Part shown: piece after piece, positions 1 through 6,335 of the stretch
Numbering within the stretch: the first letter of the stretch is position 1
Layout: every line of letters begins with the position of its first letter
NCBI GenBank assembly: GCA_020025175.1
Contig: JAHHSM010000078.1
Coordinates: forward strand, 1-8,271
DNA: 8,271 nucleotides
Reading direction: 5' to 3'
Source of the DNA: Oscillospiraceae bacterium
GTDB taxonomy: Bacteria; Bacillota; Clostridia; Oscillospirales; Oscillospiraceae
The notes under the pieces: generated by a model
Seen by the model: only the letters and a program-made list of their open reading frames with translations
Databases searched by the model: none
What the model was told of the DNA's origin: nothing
Position numbers and translations under genes: made by a program

Positions 1-21
1 AGAATATGTGCAAAATATCTG

Positions 22-44
22 AAAATAAAAAAATAAAAAAGAAA
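22..44 (+). promoter_or_regulatory. A-tract (UP-element-like) upstream of operon promoter
   Basis: This stretch is almost pure A with a few T and G residues and ends directly before the -35 box at 48. Phased A-tracts in this position commonly bend DNA or contact the alpha subunit of RNA polymerase and raise promoter strength. The position and composition are seen in the sequence; the activating role is inferred. Confidence 0.45.
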
Positions 45-47
45 TTA

Positions 48-75
48 TTGACTTTTCTTCTAGTCATAGTATAAT
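48..75 (+). promoter_or_regulatory. Sigma-A-type promoter of the catabolic operon
   Basis: A -35 hexamer TTGACT (48-53) and a perfect -10 hexamer TATAAT (70-75) are separated by 16 bp, one short of the optimum. Transcription should start near 82-84, giving a leader of about 78 nt before the ATG at 161. It is the only near-consensus promoter I see in the window, so it probably drives all the downstream genes at least as far as the transporter. The repeats and the palindrome at 74-135 overlap or follow its start point, which suggests a repressible or inducible promoter. Confidence 0.85.
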
Positions 76-135
76 GAATTCATCCGATATAGGACAAACT
101 GATTTCGGACTAACCGATATCAGACAAAATGAATT
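74..135 (+). promoter_or_regulatory. Candidate operator: palindrome plus tandem 30-bp-period repeat
   Basis: A perfect 10-bp palindrome ATGAATTCAT lies at 74-83, overlapping the end of the -10 box and the expected start site. It is followed by two imperfect copies of CCGATAT-nn-GACAAA-n-TGA at 84-103 and 114-133, exactly 30 bp apart, roughly three helical turns, so both would face the same side of the DNA. TCCGA (83-87) and TCGGA (105-109) form a further inverted pair. Such an arrangement suits a dimeric or tetrameric repressor, but an RNA-level role in the leader is also possible. No regulator gene is present in the window, so the binding protein is unknown. Confidence 0.5.
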
Positions 136-145
136 TTACTTTATG

Positions 146-152
146 AAAGGAA
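146..152 (+). promoter_or_regulatory. Ribosome binding site fixing the dehydrogenase start
   Basis: AAAGGAA sits 8 nt before the ATG at 161. Two earlier in-frame ATGs, at 74 and 143, have no purine-rich site in front of them, and the one at 74 lies inside the -10 box, so it cannot be on the transcript. This settles the start at 161. Confidence 0.85.
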
Positions 153-160
153 GCGTTGTT

Positions 161-1339
161 ATGGATTTCACATTGAGCAAAGAGCATCGTGCGTTACAAG
201 AAAAGGCAAGAGAATTTACTGAGCAGGTACTTTTCCCGTATGAGATGGAGTGTGAAGAAAATAACGGCATTTCGCCTGAAACACACAAGCATATCACAGA
301 GCAGGTTATGGCATGGGGATTCAATGCAACAAACCATTCTAAGGAACATGGTGGTCAGGGTATGACTTTGTTTGAGCAGATGCTTGTAAGTGAGCAGCTC
401 GGTATGTCAACTGGCGCTATTTGGGATGCTGTTCCGCAACCTTCCTTCCCCATGAAGTTCGGCACACAGGAGCAGATTGATGAGTATTTGATTCCTTCCT
501 GTCAGTGTAAGCGTCGTGACGCTTATGCAATCACCGAGGCTGATGCAGGATCTGATCCGACACAGTGCCAGACAACTGCTGTAAAATGTGATGGTGGTTA
601 TAAGATCAATGGTGAAAAGTGGTATGTAACAGTTGGTAATATTGCTGACTTCATCCTCGTACATGCACACATTGATGGGGATCCAGAGAAGGCAACGGTA
701 TTCTTTGTTGAAAAGGATGCTCCTGGTGTAAAGGTAAAGCGCACTCCTGAGTTTACGCATCATTTTGCATTCAAACATCCCGAATTTACATTTGAAGATG
801 TTGTTGTTGATGAATCTAAGATCCTGAAAGGTATTGGCGAAGGATTCAACATGACTAAGGATTGGTTTGTTGAGGCTCGTTTGGGCATTGCAGCTCGCTG
901 TGTCGGCGGTGCTGAGCGCGTACTTAAGGTTGCAAACGAATTCGCAGCTGAGCGTGTACAGGGCGGCCGTGTAATCCGTGATTATCAGGTTATTGAGCAT
1001 ATGCTCGTTGATATGACAATGGATATCATGGCAGCAAAGAGCCTGTTGTACCGTGTATGCTGGGAGATTTCTGGCGATATGGATCGTAAGCTCAAGCATG
1101 CAAGAGCTTCTGCAATTAAGCTGTGGTGCTCTGAGATGGTTAACCGTGTAACTGATAAGGGTGTTCAAATTCTTGGCGGTCGTGGCTACATGAGAGAGAA
1201 TCCTGTAGAGCGCCTATGGAGAGACCAACGCGTTGACCGTATCTGGGAAGGTACTTCTGAGATTCAGCGCAATGTTATTGGCGGACAAATCAAGAAGCGC
1301 GGTGTAGAGTTGTACACTGGCTGGGCATACGAAGAATAA
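161..1339 (+). CDS. Acyl-CoA dehydrogenase family flavoprotein (CaiA-like), candidate gamma-butyrobetainyl-CoA C-N lyase
   Basis: This 392-residue cytoplasmic FAD enzyme has the usual acyl-CoA dehydrogenase length and fold order: an N-terminal helical domain (about 5-115), a middle beta domain opening with the FAD motif AITEADAGSDP (123-133), and a C-terminal helical domain with QILGGRGY (336-343). The catalytic base is retained as Glu363 in RIWEGTSEIQR, so it should abstract an alpha proton from an acyl-CoA. In caiTABCDE-type operons the homologue CaiA reduces crotonobetainyl-CoA. With the surrounding genes, and from memory of the Emergencia timonensis locus, a likelier role is elimination of trimethylamine from gamma-butyrobetainyl-CoA to leave crotonyl-CoA. 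No electron-transfer flavoprotein genes are nearby, which fits a redox-neutral reaction. Of its 23 arginine codons, 19 are CGT or CGC and none is CGA, CGG or AGG, suggesting high expression. Family assignment is near certain; substrate is inferred. Confidence 0.93.
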   Translation: MDFTLSKEHRALQEKAREFTEQVLFPYEMECEENNGISPETHKHITEQVMAWGFNATNHSKEHGGQGMTLFEQMLVSEQLGMSTGAIWDAVPQPSFPMKFGTQEQIDEYLIPSCQCKRRDAYAITEADAGSDPTQCQTTAVKCDGGYKINGEKWYVTVGNIADFILVHAHIDGDPEKATVFFVEKDAPGVKVKRTPEFTHHFAFKHPEFTFEDVVVDESKILKGIGEGFNMTKDWFVEARLGIAARCVGGAERVLKVANEFAAERVQGGRVIRDYQVIEHMLVDMTMDIMAAKSLLYRVCWEISGDMDRKLKHARASAIKLWCSEMVNRVTDKGVQILGGRGYMRENPVERLWRDQRVDRIWEGTSEIQRNVIGGQIKKRGVELYTGWAYEE

Positions 1340-1378
1340 GAACCGTGACGCTTCTTCTCACAGTAATAGGAGGTTTAT

Positions 1379-2557
1379 ATGTTCCCTTTAGAAGGAATCA
1401 GAGTTCTCGACTTAACGACACTTTCCGGTTACTGCGGGATGGAATTAGCTGATTACGGAGCGGAGGTTATCAAAGTGGAATCTCCTGGTGTGGGAGACCC
1501 ACTGAGAACGCTGGCGCCATTGAAAAATGGCGCCAGTGCTCATCATGCCTTCCGCGATCGTGGTAAGAAAAGTATCACGCTTAATCTATGGCACCCAGAG
1601 GGAAAGGAAATTTTCAAGAAGCTTGTTCAAACGGCTGATGCCATTTTAGAAAATTTCCCACCCCATACAATGGAGAAACTGGGTTTGGGCTATGAGGAGC
1701 TATCAGCTATAAAACCATCCCTCGTATATGGACGTATCTCTACCTATGGATCGACTGGTGAGGAAATTGAGGTTCCGCAGTATGATCTCATTGCACAGGC
1801 AAAAAGTGGTGTGATGCATTTTACTGGATTTCCTGAAAATCCACCGACTCGAATTGGTTTTTCGATTTCAGAACGCTATGCGGCTAGCTTCCTTTCTTCT
1901 GCTGTATGTTTGGCAATTTATCATGCAAAGGATACAGGCGAAGGGCAGCTGGCGGAGACAACACTTTGCGGCTCTGCAATTGCAGTATCAGAGGATAAGG
2001 TCATTACTTATGGTGCTTCTCATGAAGATCCAATGCGAACCGGTAATGCACATCCGCTTATCAATCCGTATGATATTCTCAAATGCAGCAATGGTTATGT
2101 TGCAATGGGTATTTCATCAGATGCACAGTGGGCAAAGTTTTGCGATGCTTTTGAACGACCAGAGTGGAAAGAAGATGAAAATTACTGTTCTAATTTGGTT
2201 CGAGGATATCATTATTTCGGCGATCTCCGCGTAAAGTTGGAGGAAATGTTTGCAGGATATACCATGCAGGAAATTGCTGAGATCTGCGATAAGGCGTTGA
2301 TTCCTGGCACGATGTGCAGCACAACAAGGGAAGCATTGGAACAGCCGCAGCTCAAAGTGAGAAATATGATCGTTTCTGTAAATGATGCGAGCGTTGGAGG
2401 GTTGGAAATGCCAGGAAAGCCAGTCAAGTTTGCTGGTGAAGAAGAAGATCCTTTGTGTGCAGCACCACAAGTTGGTGAACAGAATGCACTGATTTATGCT
2501 GCCTTGGGAATCGACGTGGAAGTGCTGGAACGTCTGGAAAAAGAAGGCATCATCTAA
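1379..2557 (+). CDS. Class III CoA-transferase (CaiB/BaiF family), variant lacking the catalytic Asp
   Basis: This 392-residue protein belongs to the CaiB/BaiF (formyl-CoA transferase type) family. It opens with PLEGIRVLDL, then LADYGAEVIKVE (23-34), ENFPPHTMEKLGLGY (91-105) and a C-terminal tail rich in charged helix. Family members move CoA between carboxylic acids through an aspartyl-CoA thioester on Asp169. Here the aligned motif reads GFSISERYA, so Glu165 (bases 1871-1873) takes that position. The first CoA-binding loop is also two residues shorter than in the next gene, and the usual Asn-Arg-Gly-Lys is Asp-Arg-Gly-Lys. It may therefore be a non-catalytic or altered partner of the second transferase, as in heteromeric family III enzymes such as BbsEF, or use Glu as nucleophile. 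AGGAGG lies 5 nt before the ATG, and the gene follows the dehydrogenase by 39 nt. Family assignment is certain; role is inferred. Confidence 0.92.
   Translation: MFPLEGIRVLDLTTLSGYCGMELADYGAEVIKVESPGVGDPLRTLAPLKNGASAHHAFRDRGKKSITLNLWHPEGKEIFKKLVQTADAILENFPPHTMEKLGLGYEELSAIKPSLVYGRISTYGSTGEEIEVPQYDLIAQAKSGVMHFTGFPENPPTRIGFSISERYAASFLSSAVCLAIYHAKDTGEGQLAETTLCGSAIAVSEDKVITYGASHEDPMRTGNAHPLINPYDILKCSNGYVAMGISSDAQWAKFCDAFERPEWKEDENYCSNLVRGYHYFGDLRVKLEEMFAGYTMQEIAEICDKALIPGTMCSTTREALEQPQLKVRNMIVSVNDASVGGLEMPGKPVKFAGEEEDPLCAAPQVGEQNALIYAALGIDVEVLERLEKEGII
1511..1536 (+). other. Strong intragenic hairpin (10-bp perfect inverted repeat)
   Basis: CTGGCGCCAT (1511-1520) and its exact reverse complement ATGGCGCCAG (1527-1536) flank a 6-nt loop TGAAAA, about 130 nt into the first CoA-transferase gene. 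The GC-rich stem stands out from its AT-rich surroundings. No T-run follows, so it is not a standard intrinsic terminator. It encodes part of the loop before the DRGKKS motif. It could slow ribosomes or protect mRNA ends after processing, or be chance. Confidence 0.6.
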
Positions 2558-2606
2558 ACGGTCAGAGTGCATAAGCCTGAGAATACTGATTTAAGGAGAG
2601 TACGAA

Positions 2607-3809
2607 ATGAAAAAAGGACCTCTCACAGGGATTAAAGTTCTTGATTTTTCTCAAGTTTTATCTGCACCATTCTGTGGCATGATGCTGGCAGACTTAGGTG
2701 CAGAGGTAATCAAAATCGAGCGACCTGGCTCTGGAGATATTTCCCGTGAATATGGCCCGTATGTCAATAATATCAGCCTATATTATTGTCAATATAATCG
2801 AGGCAAAAAGGGAATCGCAATCGATATGCGCACAGAAGAGGGCAAACGTGTCATTTTAGATCTGGTTGCCAACGTGGATATTGTGATTGAAAACTTTAAG
2901 GCAGGCACATTGGAAAAGCTAGGAATCGGATATGATAAAATGTTGGAGGTCAATCCAACTTTGGTTTATGGATCCATATCTGGTTTTGGTACCTATGGGC
3001 CATTATCACATTTACCATGTATGGATATTATTGCGGCTGCTCGCAGTGGTCTGGTTGCACAAACTGGACAGGCAGGTGATGCCCCGATTAAGCCGGGCTT
3101 TTCCCTATGCGATACATGGGCTGGTCTTCAGCTATTGCGTGGACTGTCTATGGCATTGCTTCACAGGCAGAAAAACGGTAAGGGACTTCGTGTTGATATT
3201 GCAATGCTGGATTGTGCATTTTATATGTGTGAATCCCCTGTAATCGAGCATTCACTCACAGGGAAGTTTACAGAACGCTCTGGAAACCATCATGCATGGT
3301 ATGCGCCTTATGGTGAATTTGCTGCAAATGATGGAAATGTGGTGATTGCAGTAACCAAGCATGATGAATGGGCTACACTCTGTCATGCATTGGGACTGGA
3401 AGCCCTTGTAACAGATGAGCGGTTCTGCAATAATGATTTGCGTGTTCAAAATAAAGATGTACTGATTGCAGAACTGGAAAAGGCAACACGTACAATGGGC
3501 AGGTATGAGCTTGAAAAGAAACTGTCTCAAGTTGGAATTCCAAGCGCTGCAGTACAATCATTACAAGAATTTGACAACAATCCCCAAACCAAAGCACTAA
3601 ATGTTATCACTAAGATTGATCAGCTTGGCGTAGGTGAATATACAGTTACAAATACGCCTATTCTTTTCAGTAAGACGCCAGTCAATCCGAATGCTTCAGC
3701 AGCAAGTTCTCCTGGTGCAAATAGTCGAGAAATTTTGGAGAGTTTGGGATATTGTTCGGAAAAAATCGATCAGTTGCTTGCGGATGGGGCAATACATCAG
3801 GCAGGTTGA
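2607..3809 (+). CDS. Class III CoA-transferase (CaiB/BaiF family), catalytically complete
   Basis: This 400-residue protein is a standard family III CoA-transferase: PLTGIKVLDFSQ near the N-terminus, LADLGAEVIKIERPGSGD (28-44), NRGKKGIAID (64-73), ENFKAGTLEKLGIGYD (95-110), and the active-site segment GFSLCDTWAGL with Asp169 (bases 3111-3113), the number and position of the nucleophile in formyl-CoA transferase and CaiB. It probably loads CoA from a short acyl-CoA, perhaps crotonyl-, butyryl- or acetyl-CoA, onto the imported betaine so that the flavoenzyme can act. AAGGAGA lies 7 nt before the ATG, and 49 nt separate it from the preceding transferase, to which it is clearly related but distant. 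The two may form a heteromer with this as the catalytic chain, or they may act on different acids. Family and active site are seen directly; the donor and acceptor are inferred. Confidence 0.95.
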   Translation: MKKGPLTGIKVLDFSQVLSAPFCGMMLADLGAEVIKIERPGSGDISREYGPYVNNISLYYCQYNRGKKGIAIDMRTEEGKRVILDLVANVDIVIENFKAGTLEKLGIGYDKMLEVNPTLVYGSISGFGTYGPLSHLPCMDIIAAARSGLVAQTGQAGDAPIKPGFSLCDTWAGLQLLRGLSMALLHRQKNGKGLRVDIAMLDCAFYMCESPVIEHSLTGKFTERSGNHHAWYAPYGEFAANDGNVVIAVTKHDEWATLCHALGLEALVTDERFCNNDLRVQNKDVLIAELEKATRTMGRYELEKKLSQVGIPSAAVQSLQEFDNNPQTKALNVITKIDQLGVGEYTVTNTPILFSKTPVNPNASAASSPGANSREILESLGYCSEKIDQLLADGAIHQAG

Positions 3810-3891
3810 TGGTTTATTACGGGTGAGACCAATGATCCATCTAATGTTCATCACCTGAATAGACGGGTTTGAGCATTGGATGGATTTTTTT

Positions 3892-3899
3892 GAAAGGAA
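3892..3899 (+). promoter_or_regulatory. Ribosome binding site favouring the GTG start of the ferredoxin
   Basis: GAAAGGAA ends 7 nt before the in-frame GTG at 3907. The alternative in-frame ATG at 3880 has only weak purine content upstream and would put this sequence inside the coding region. I therefore prefer GTG, giving an N-terminus of MELISADLTKC. Confidence 0.65.
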
Positions 3900-3906
3900 T
3901 TTTGTT

Positions 3907-4188
3907 GTGGAACTAATTTCTGCAGATCTGACAAAATGTGTAAAATGTAATGCATGCGCCGAAATTTGTCCAATGAGGGTTATAAAAATAGGTTCAGATG
4001 GTTATCCAAAGGCTACAAGCGATGCATTTAAGACTTGTATCAATTGTGGTTATTGTGTAGATGTTTGTACATTAGGGGCATTAACACATCGAGTTAGAAA
4101 ACGTTCTTTGAACTCAGATGCTGCGTTAAGGCGGCTGAAAAAGATTAAGGAAAATAGAATGAAGAGAGGTGAAACAAATGAGAAGTGA
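3907..4188 (+). CDS. Small 2[4Fe-4S] ferredoxin-like protein
   Basis: With the GTG start this is a 93-residue cytoplasmic protein (102 residues if translation starts at ATG 3880). It has two CxxCxxCxxxC motifs, Cys11/14/17/21 and Cys44/47/50/54, each expected to hold a [4Fe-4S] cluster; the first is followed by Pro and the second by Thr instead of the usual Pro. The segment between them (GSDGYPKATSDAFKTC) resembles the N-terminal ferredoxin half of clostridial ferredoxin-nitroreductase fusions, but no nitroreductase domain follows; the last 40 residues are a basic, probably helical tail. It likely carries electrons, possibly setting the redox state of the FAD in the dehydrogenase since no electron-transfer flavoprotein is encoded here. 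It lies 97 nt after the transferase gene and overlaps the thioesterase start by 11 nt. Its Arg codons are mixed (AGA, AGG, CGA, CGG), unlike the first gene. The partner is inferred. Confidence 0.88.
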   Translation: MELISADLTKCVKCNACAEICPMRVIKIGSDGYPKATSDAFKTCINCGYCVDVCTLGALTHRVRKRSLNSDAALRRLKKIKENRMKRGETNEK

Positions 4189-4591
4189 TTGTATATTTTT
4201 TTGCCCAGTCCGTGTCCGGTTTGGAGAAGTGGATAGGCAGGGGATTGTATACAATGGCAATTATGTAATATATACCGATCTTGCATTAGAAGAGTTTTTT
4301 CGTTCTAAAGGTTATACATACAAGGATTTATCACAAAAGTATGATTCGGAAATATGTCATAAAAAAGCTACCTATGAATTCATGGCAAGTGCTTATGAAG
4401 GAGATACATTAGAAGTCGGTATCGGTAAAATTAAGGTAGGGAATAAGAGCTTTACCATACGGTTTGAAATCTATCGAGAAGGGGAGGAGGATTTGCTTGT
4501 TCTATGTGAGTCTGTATATGTAGGATATGATGTCAAAAACAGAGCAAGTCGACCGATCACTGACTTGATGAGAAAAATATTATGTACGTAG
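4178..4591 (+). CDS. Hotdog-fold acyl-CoA thioesterase (4HBT/YbgC-like)
   Basis: This 137-residue protein has the 4-hydroxybenzoyl-CoA thioesterase/YbgC pattern: an N-terminal strand (VRVRF, 11-15), then EVDRQGIVYNGNY (17-29) leading into the long central helix, then antiparallel strands to about residue 120. Asp19 matches the catalytic Asp of this family. The residue after Tyr25, usually His in the YbgC pattern, is Asn26. Such enzymes hydrolyse acyl-CoA thioesters in the cytoplasm. Here it could free CoA from a trapped or by-product acyl-CoA, such as a stalled betainyl-CoA or crotonyl-CoA; substrate is not determinable. ATG 4178 is preferred over an in-frame GTG at 4169 because GAGGTG at 4166-4171 then works as the ribosome binding site. 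The start overlaps the ferredoxin end by 11 nt, implying translational coupling. Confidence 0.87.
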   Translation: MRSDCIFFCPVRVRFGEVDRQGIVYNGNYVIYTDLALEEFFRSKGYTYKDLSQKYDSEICHKKATYEFMASAYEGDTLEVGIGKIKVGNKSFTIRFEIYREGEEDLLVLCESVYVGYDVKNRASRPITDLMRKILCT

Positions 4592-4625
4592 GTTAAGATG
4601 AACCATGTAGGGAGGCGAGTCTAAG

Positions 4626-6278
4626 ATGAATAATAATTCACAAAAAAGCAACCATTCTGATATAGAAGTTGGCCTAATCATTGTTAGTGTAGCAGTACTT
4701 GTAGTATTTATTATTTTCATGATTTTAAATCCTGAATCGACCCTCAATACAATCAGCTCCTTTTTCAATCTTATGATTTCTGGTCTGGGACCAATTTTTG
4801 AAATTATTGCTTTTGTGGCATTTATCGTTGGACTATATCTCTGCTTTGGAAAGTATGGAAAAGTACGACTCGGAAACTGCAAACCAGAGTACTCTAATTT
4901 TAGTTATTTTGCAATGATGTTGCTGGCATCGCTTGCTTCTGCTGCATTGTATTGGTCATTTACAGAGTGGGCAAGCTACTATCAGACACCAGGACTTGGC
5001 ATGCAGCCTGGAAGTATTGAGGCATTAGAGTCTTCTCTTGGCTATCAATTTTTCCATTGGGGGATTGTAAACCAAGCAATGTACACAGTTATGGGCGTTG
5101 CCATCGCATATGGTGTGTATGTTCGAAAACTTCATTCTTTCCAGACAAGTACAGTGTGTTGTGCAATGTTGGGAGAAAAGATTCGCGGCAAAACTATTAT
5201 CGGAAAAGTTATTGATTTTTTGGTAATATTCGGTATACTAGGAGCGTTGAGTTCTTCTTTAGGTTTGGCGGTCCCACTTGCAACCGGTGGACTCAAGCAG
5301 CTATTCGGATGGGAGACAACACCAGCACTTCAAATTGGTGTCATTGTCTTTATCGCAATTGTGTACACCATTACATCCTATCTGGGTACGGATAAGGGCA
5401 TGAAGATTATCAGCAATGCGGCATCTGTTGTTTGCGTATTTTTCCTCTTGTATGTCCTGTTTATGGGACCAACAACATTTATTTTAAAGAATATTGTCAA
5501 CTCATTTGGTCATATGGTTGAAAAGCTGCCTAGAATGGCTCTGTTTACAGATCCGATTTCCAATACTGGTTTTGTAGAAAGCTGGACAATCTACTTTGTT
5601 GCATTTTATCTAAACTATGTAGCAATGATGGGCATATTTATTGCCAAGGTGTCGAAGGGCAGAACCATCCGAGAAGTGGCAATTTATACTATGTTTATTA
5701 TGACCGCTGGTGGTATCGCAATTTTTGGAATCAACGGAAGCTTCTCAATCTTTACCCATTTAGAAGGAACTGTGGATGTGATCGGTCTGGTGTCCAGTGG
5801 TATTGGGGATGCTGCAATTTACAGTATTTTGGAGGTTTTACCATTTGGAAAAACTTTGCTGCCCATATTGATTCTCATATTGGTTGTTGGTTTTGTGGCA
5901 CCGTCTATGGACTCTGCTTCTTTGGCACTTGCTGAGACAGTCACCAAAAGAGGAACGCCGAAAATGGCTCTGCGCTTATTCTTCTGTATTCTGCTTGCGG
6001 TTATTCCAATGTCTATTATTTTGGTTGGTGCTGAATTTACTGCAATTAAACAAATTGCAATTATTCTATCAGCGCCCTTTATCGTGATTCTGATTGGTGC
6101 ACAGATAGGATTGCTAAAATGGCTGAAGCATGATGATCTTATAGGTCTGCATGCAGATATTATTGCACGTCAGCAAGAAGAAGAAAAGCAAGCTGAACTG
6201 GCAAAGAATGTATCGCAGACAGAAGATTTGGGATTTACAGAAACCCTTTCAACAGAGTTGGCAGGGGAACAGGTCTGA
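4626..6278 (+). CDS. BCCT-family betaine/carnitine transporter (CaiT-like)
   Basis: This 550-residue membrane protein has about 12 hydrophobic segments starting near residue 14 and a charged cytoplasmic C-terminus. It carries BCCT landmarks: HWG (144-146), LPRMALFTDPI (301-311), and WTIYF followed by FIAKVSKGRTIRE (338-350). By a remembered alignment it is closest to E. coli CaiT: Trp320 matches CaiT Trp316, Tyr331 matches Tyr327, and Met335 matches Met331, whose sulfur replaces sodium in CaiT. That favours sodium-independent antiport, for example of betaine substrate against a trimethylammonium product or related betaine. The conserved Trp-Trp pair (CaiT 323-324) is Phe327-Tyr328, and CaiT Trp147 is Gln150, so the binding site is altered but still aromatic at 327-328. 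GGGAGG lies 10 nt before the ATG, 34 nt after the thioesterase. Family is certain; substrate is inferred from neighbours. Confidence 0.94.
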   Translation: MNNNSQKSNHSDIEVGLIIVSVAVLVVFIIFMILNPESTLNTISSFFNLMISGLGPIFEIIAFVAFIVGLYLCFGKYGKVRLGNCKPEYSNFSYFAMMLLASLASAALYWSFTEWASYYQTPGLGMQPGSIEALESSLGYQFFHWGIVNQAMYTVMGVAIAYGVYVRKLHSFQTSTVCCAMLGEKIRGKTIIGKVIDFLVIFGILGALSSSLGLAVPLATGGLKQLFGWETTPALQIGVIVFIAIVYTITSYLGTDKGMKIISNAASVVCVFFLLYVLFMGPTTFILKNIVNSFGHMVEKLPRMALFTDPISNTGFVESWTIYFVAFYLNYVAMMGIFIAKVSKGRTIREVAIYTMFIMTAGGIAIFGINGSFSIFTHLEGTVDVIGLVSSGIGDAAIYSILEVLPFGKTLLPILILILVVGFVAPSMDSASLALAETVTKRGTPKMALRLFFCILLAVIPMSIILVGAEFTAIKQIAIILSAPFIVILIGAQIGLLKWLKHDDLIGLHADIIARQQEEEKQAELAKNVSQTEDLGFTETLSTELAGEQV

Positions 6279-6306
6279 GCCGAAATGATTTAACACAACA
6301 CAATGG

Positions 6307-6335
6307 TAGGTATGCGGCATTTTGTCGCATACCTA
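6307..6335 (+). terminator. 12-bp hairpin between transporter and groEL, possible leaky terminator
   Basis: TAGGTATGCGGC (6307-6318) pairs with GTCGCATACCTA (6324-6335) around loop ATTTT, with a single G-T wobble. Only TTTGTG follows, a weak T-run, so it may terminate partly, allowing a lower level of groEL message, or act as a 3' stability structure. The stem is seen in the sequence; efficiency is unknown. Confidence 0.65.

Noticed and set aside
74..160. An N-terminal extension of 29 residues on the dehydrogenase from an ATG at 74
   Set aside because: That ATG lies inside the TATAAT box and the stretch holds the tandem repeats; the family starts near MDFTLSKEH, which has its own ribosome binding site.
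407..1168. Long open frame of 253 codons on the reverse strand opposite the dehydrogenase gene
   Set aside because: It lies wholly within a strongly supported gene, has a Cys- and Ile-rich sequence with no recognisable motif, and is explained by the codon bias of the forward gene.
2117..2572. Reverse-strand open frame opposite the first CoA-transferase
   Set aside because: It is antisense to a conserved family protein, without a ribosome binding site or known motif.
3803..3873. Weak structure between second transferase and ferredoxin: CAGGTTGATG against CATCACCTG, and a repeated ACGGGT
   Set aside because: The stem needs a bulge and a loop of nearly 40 nt, and the repeat is only 6 bp plus change; both are within chance expectation.
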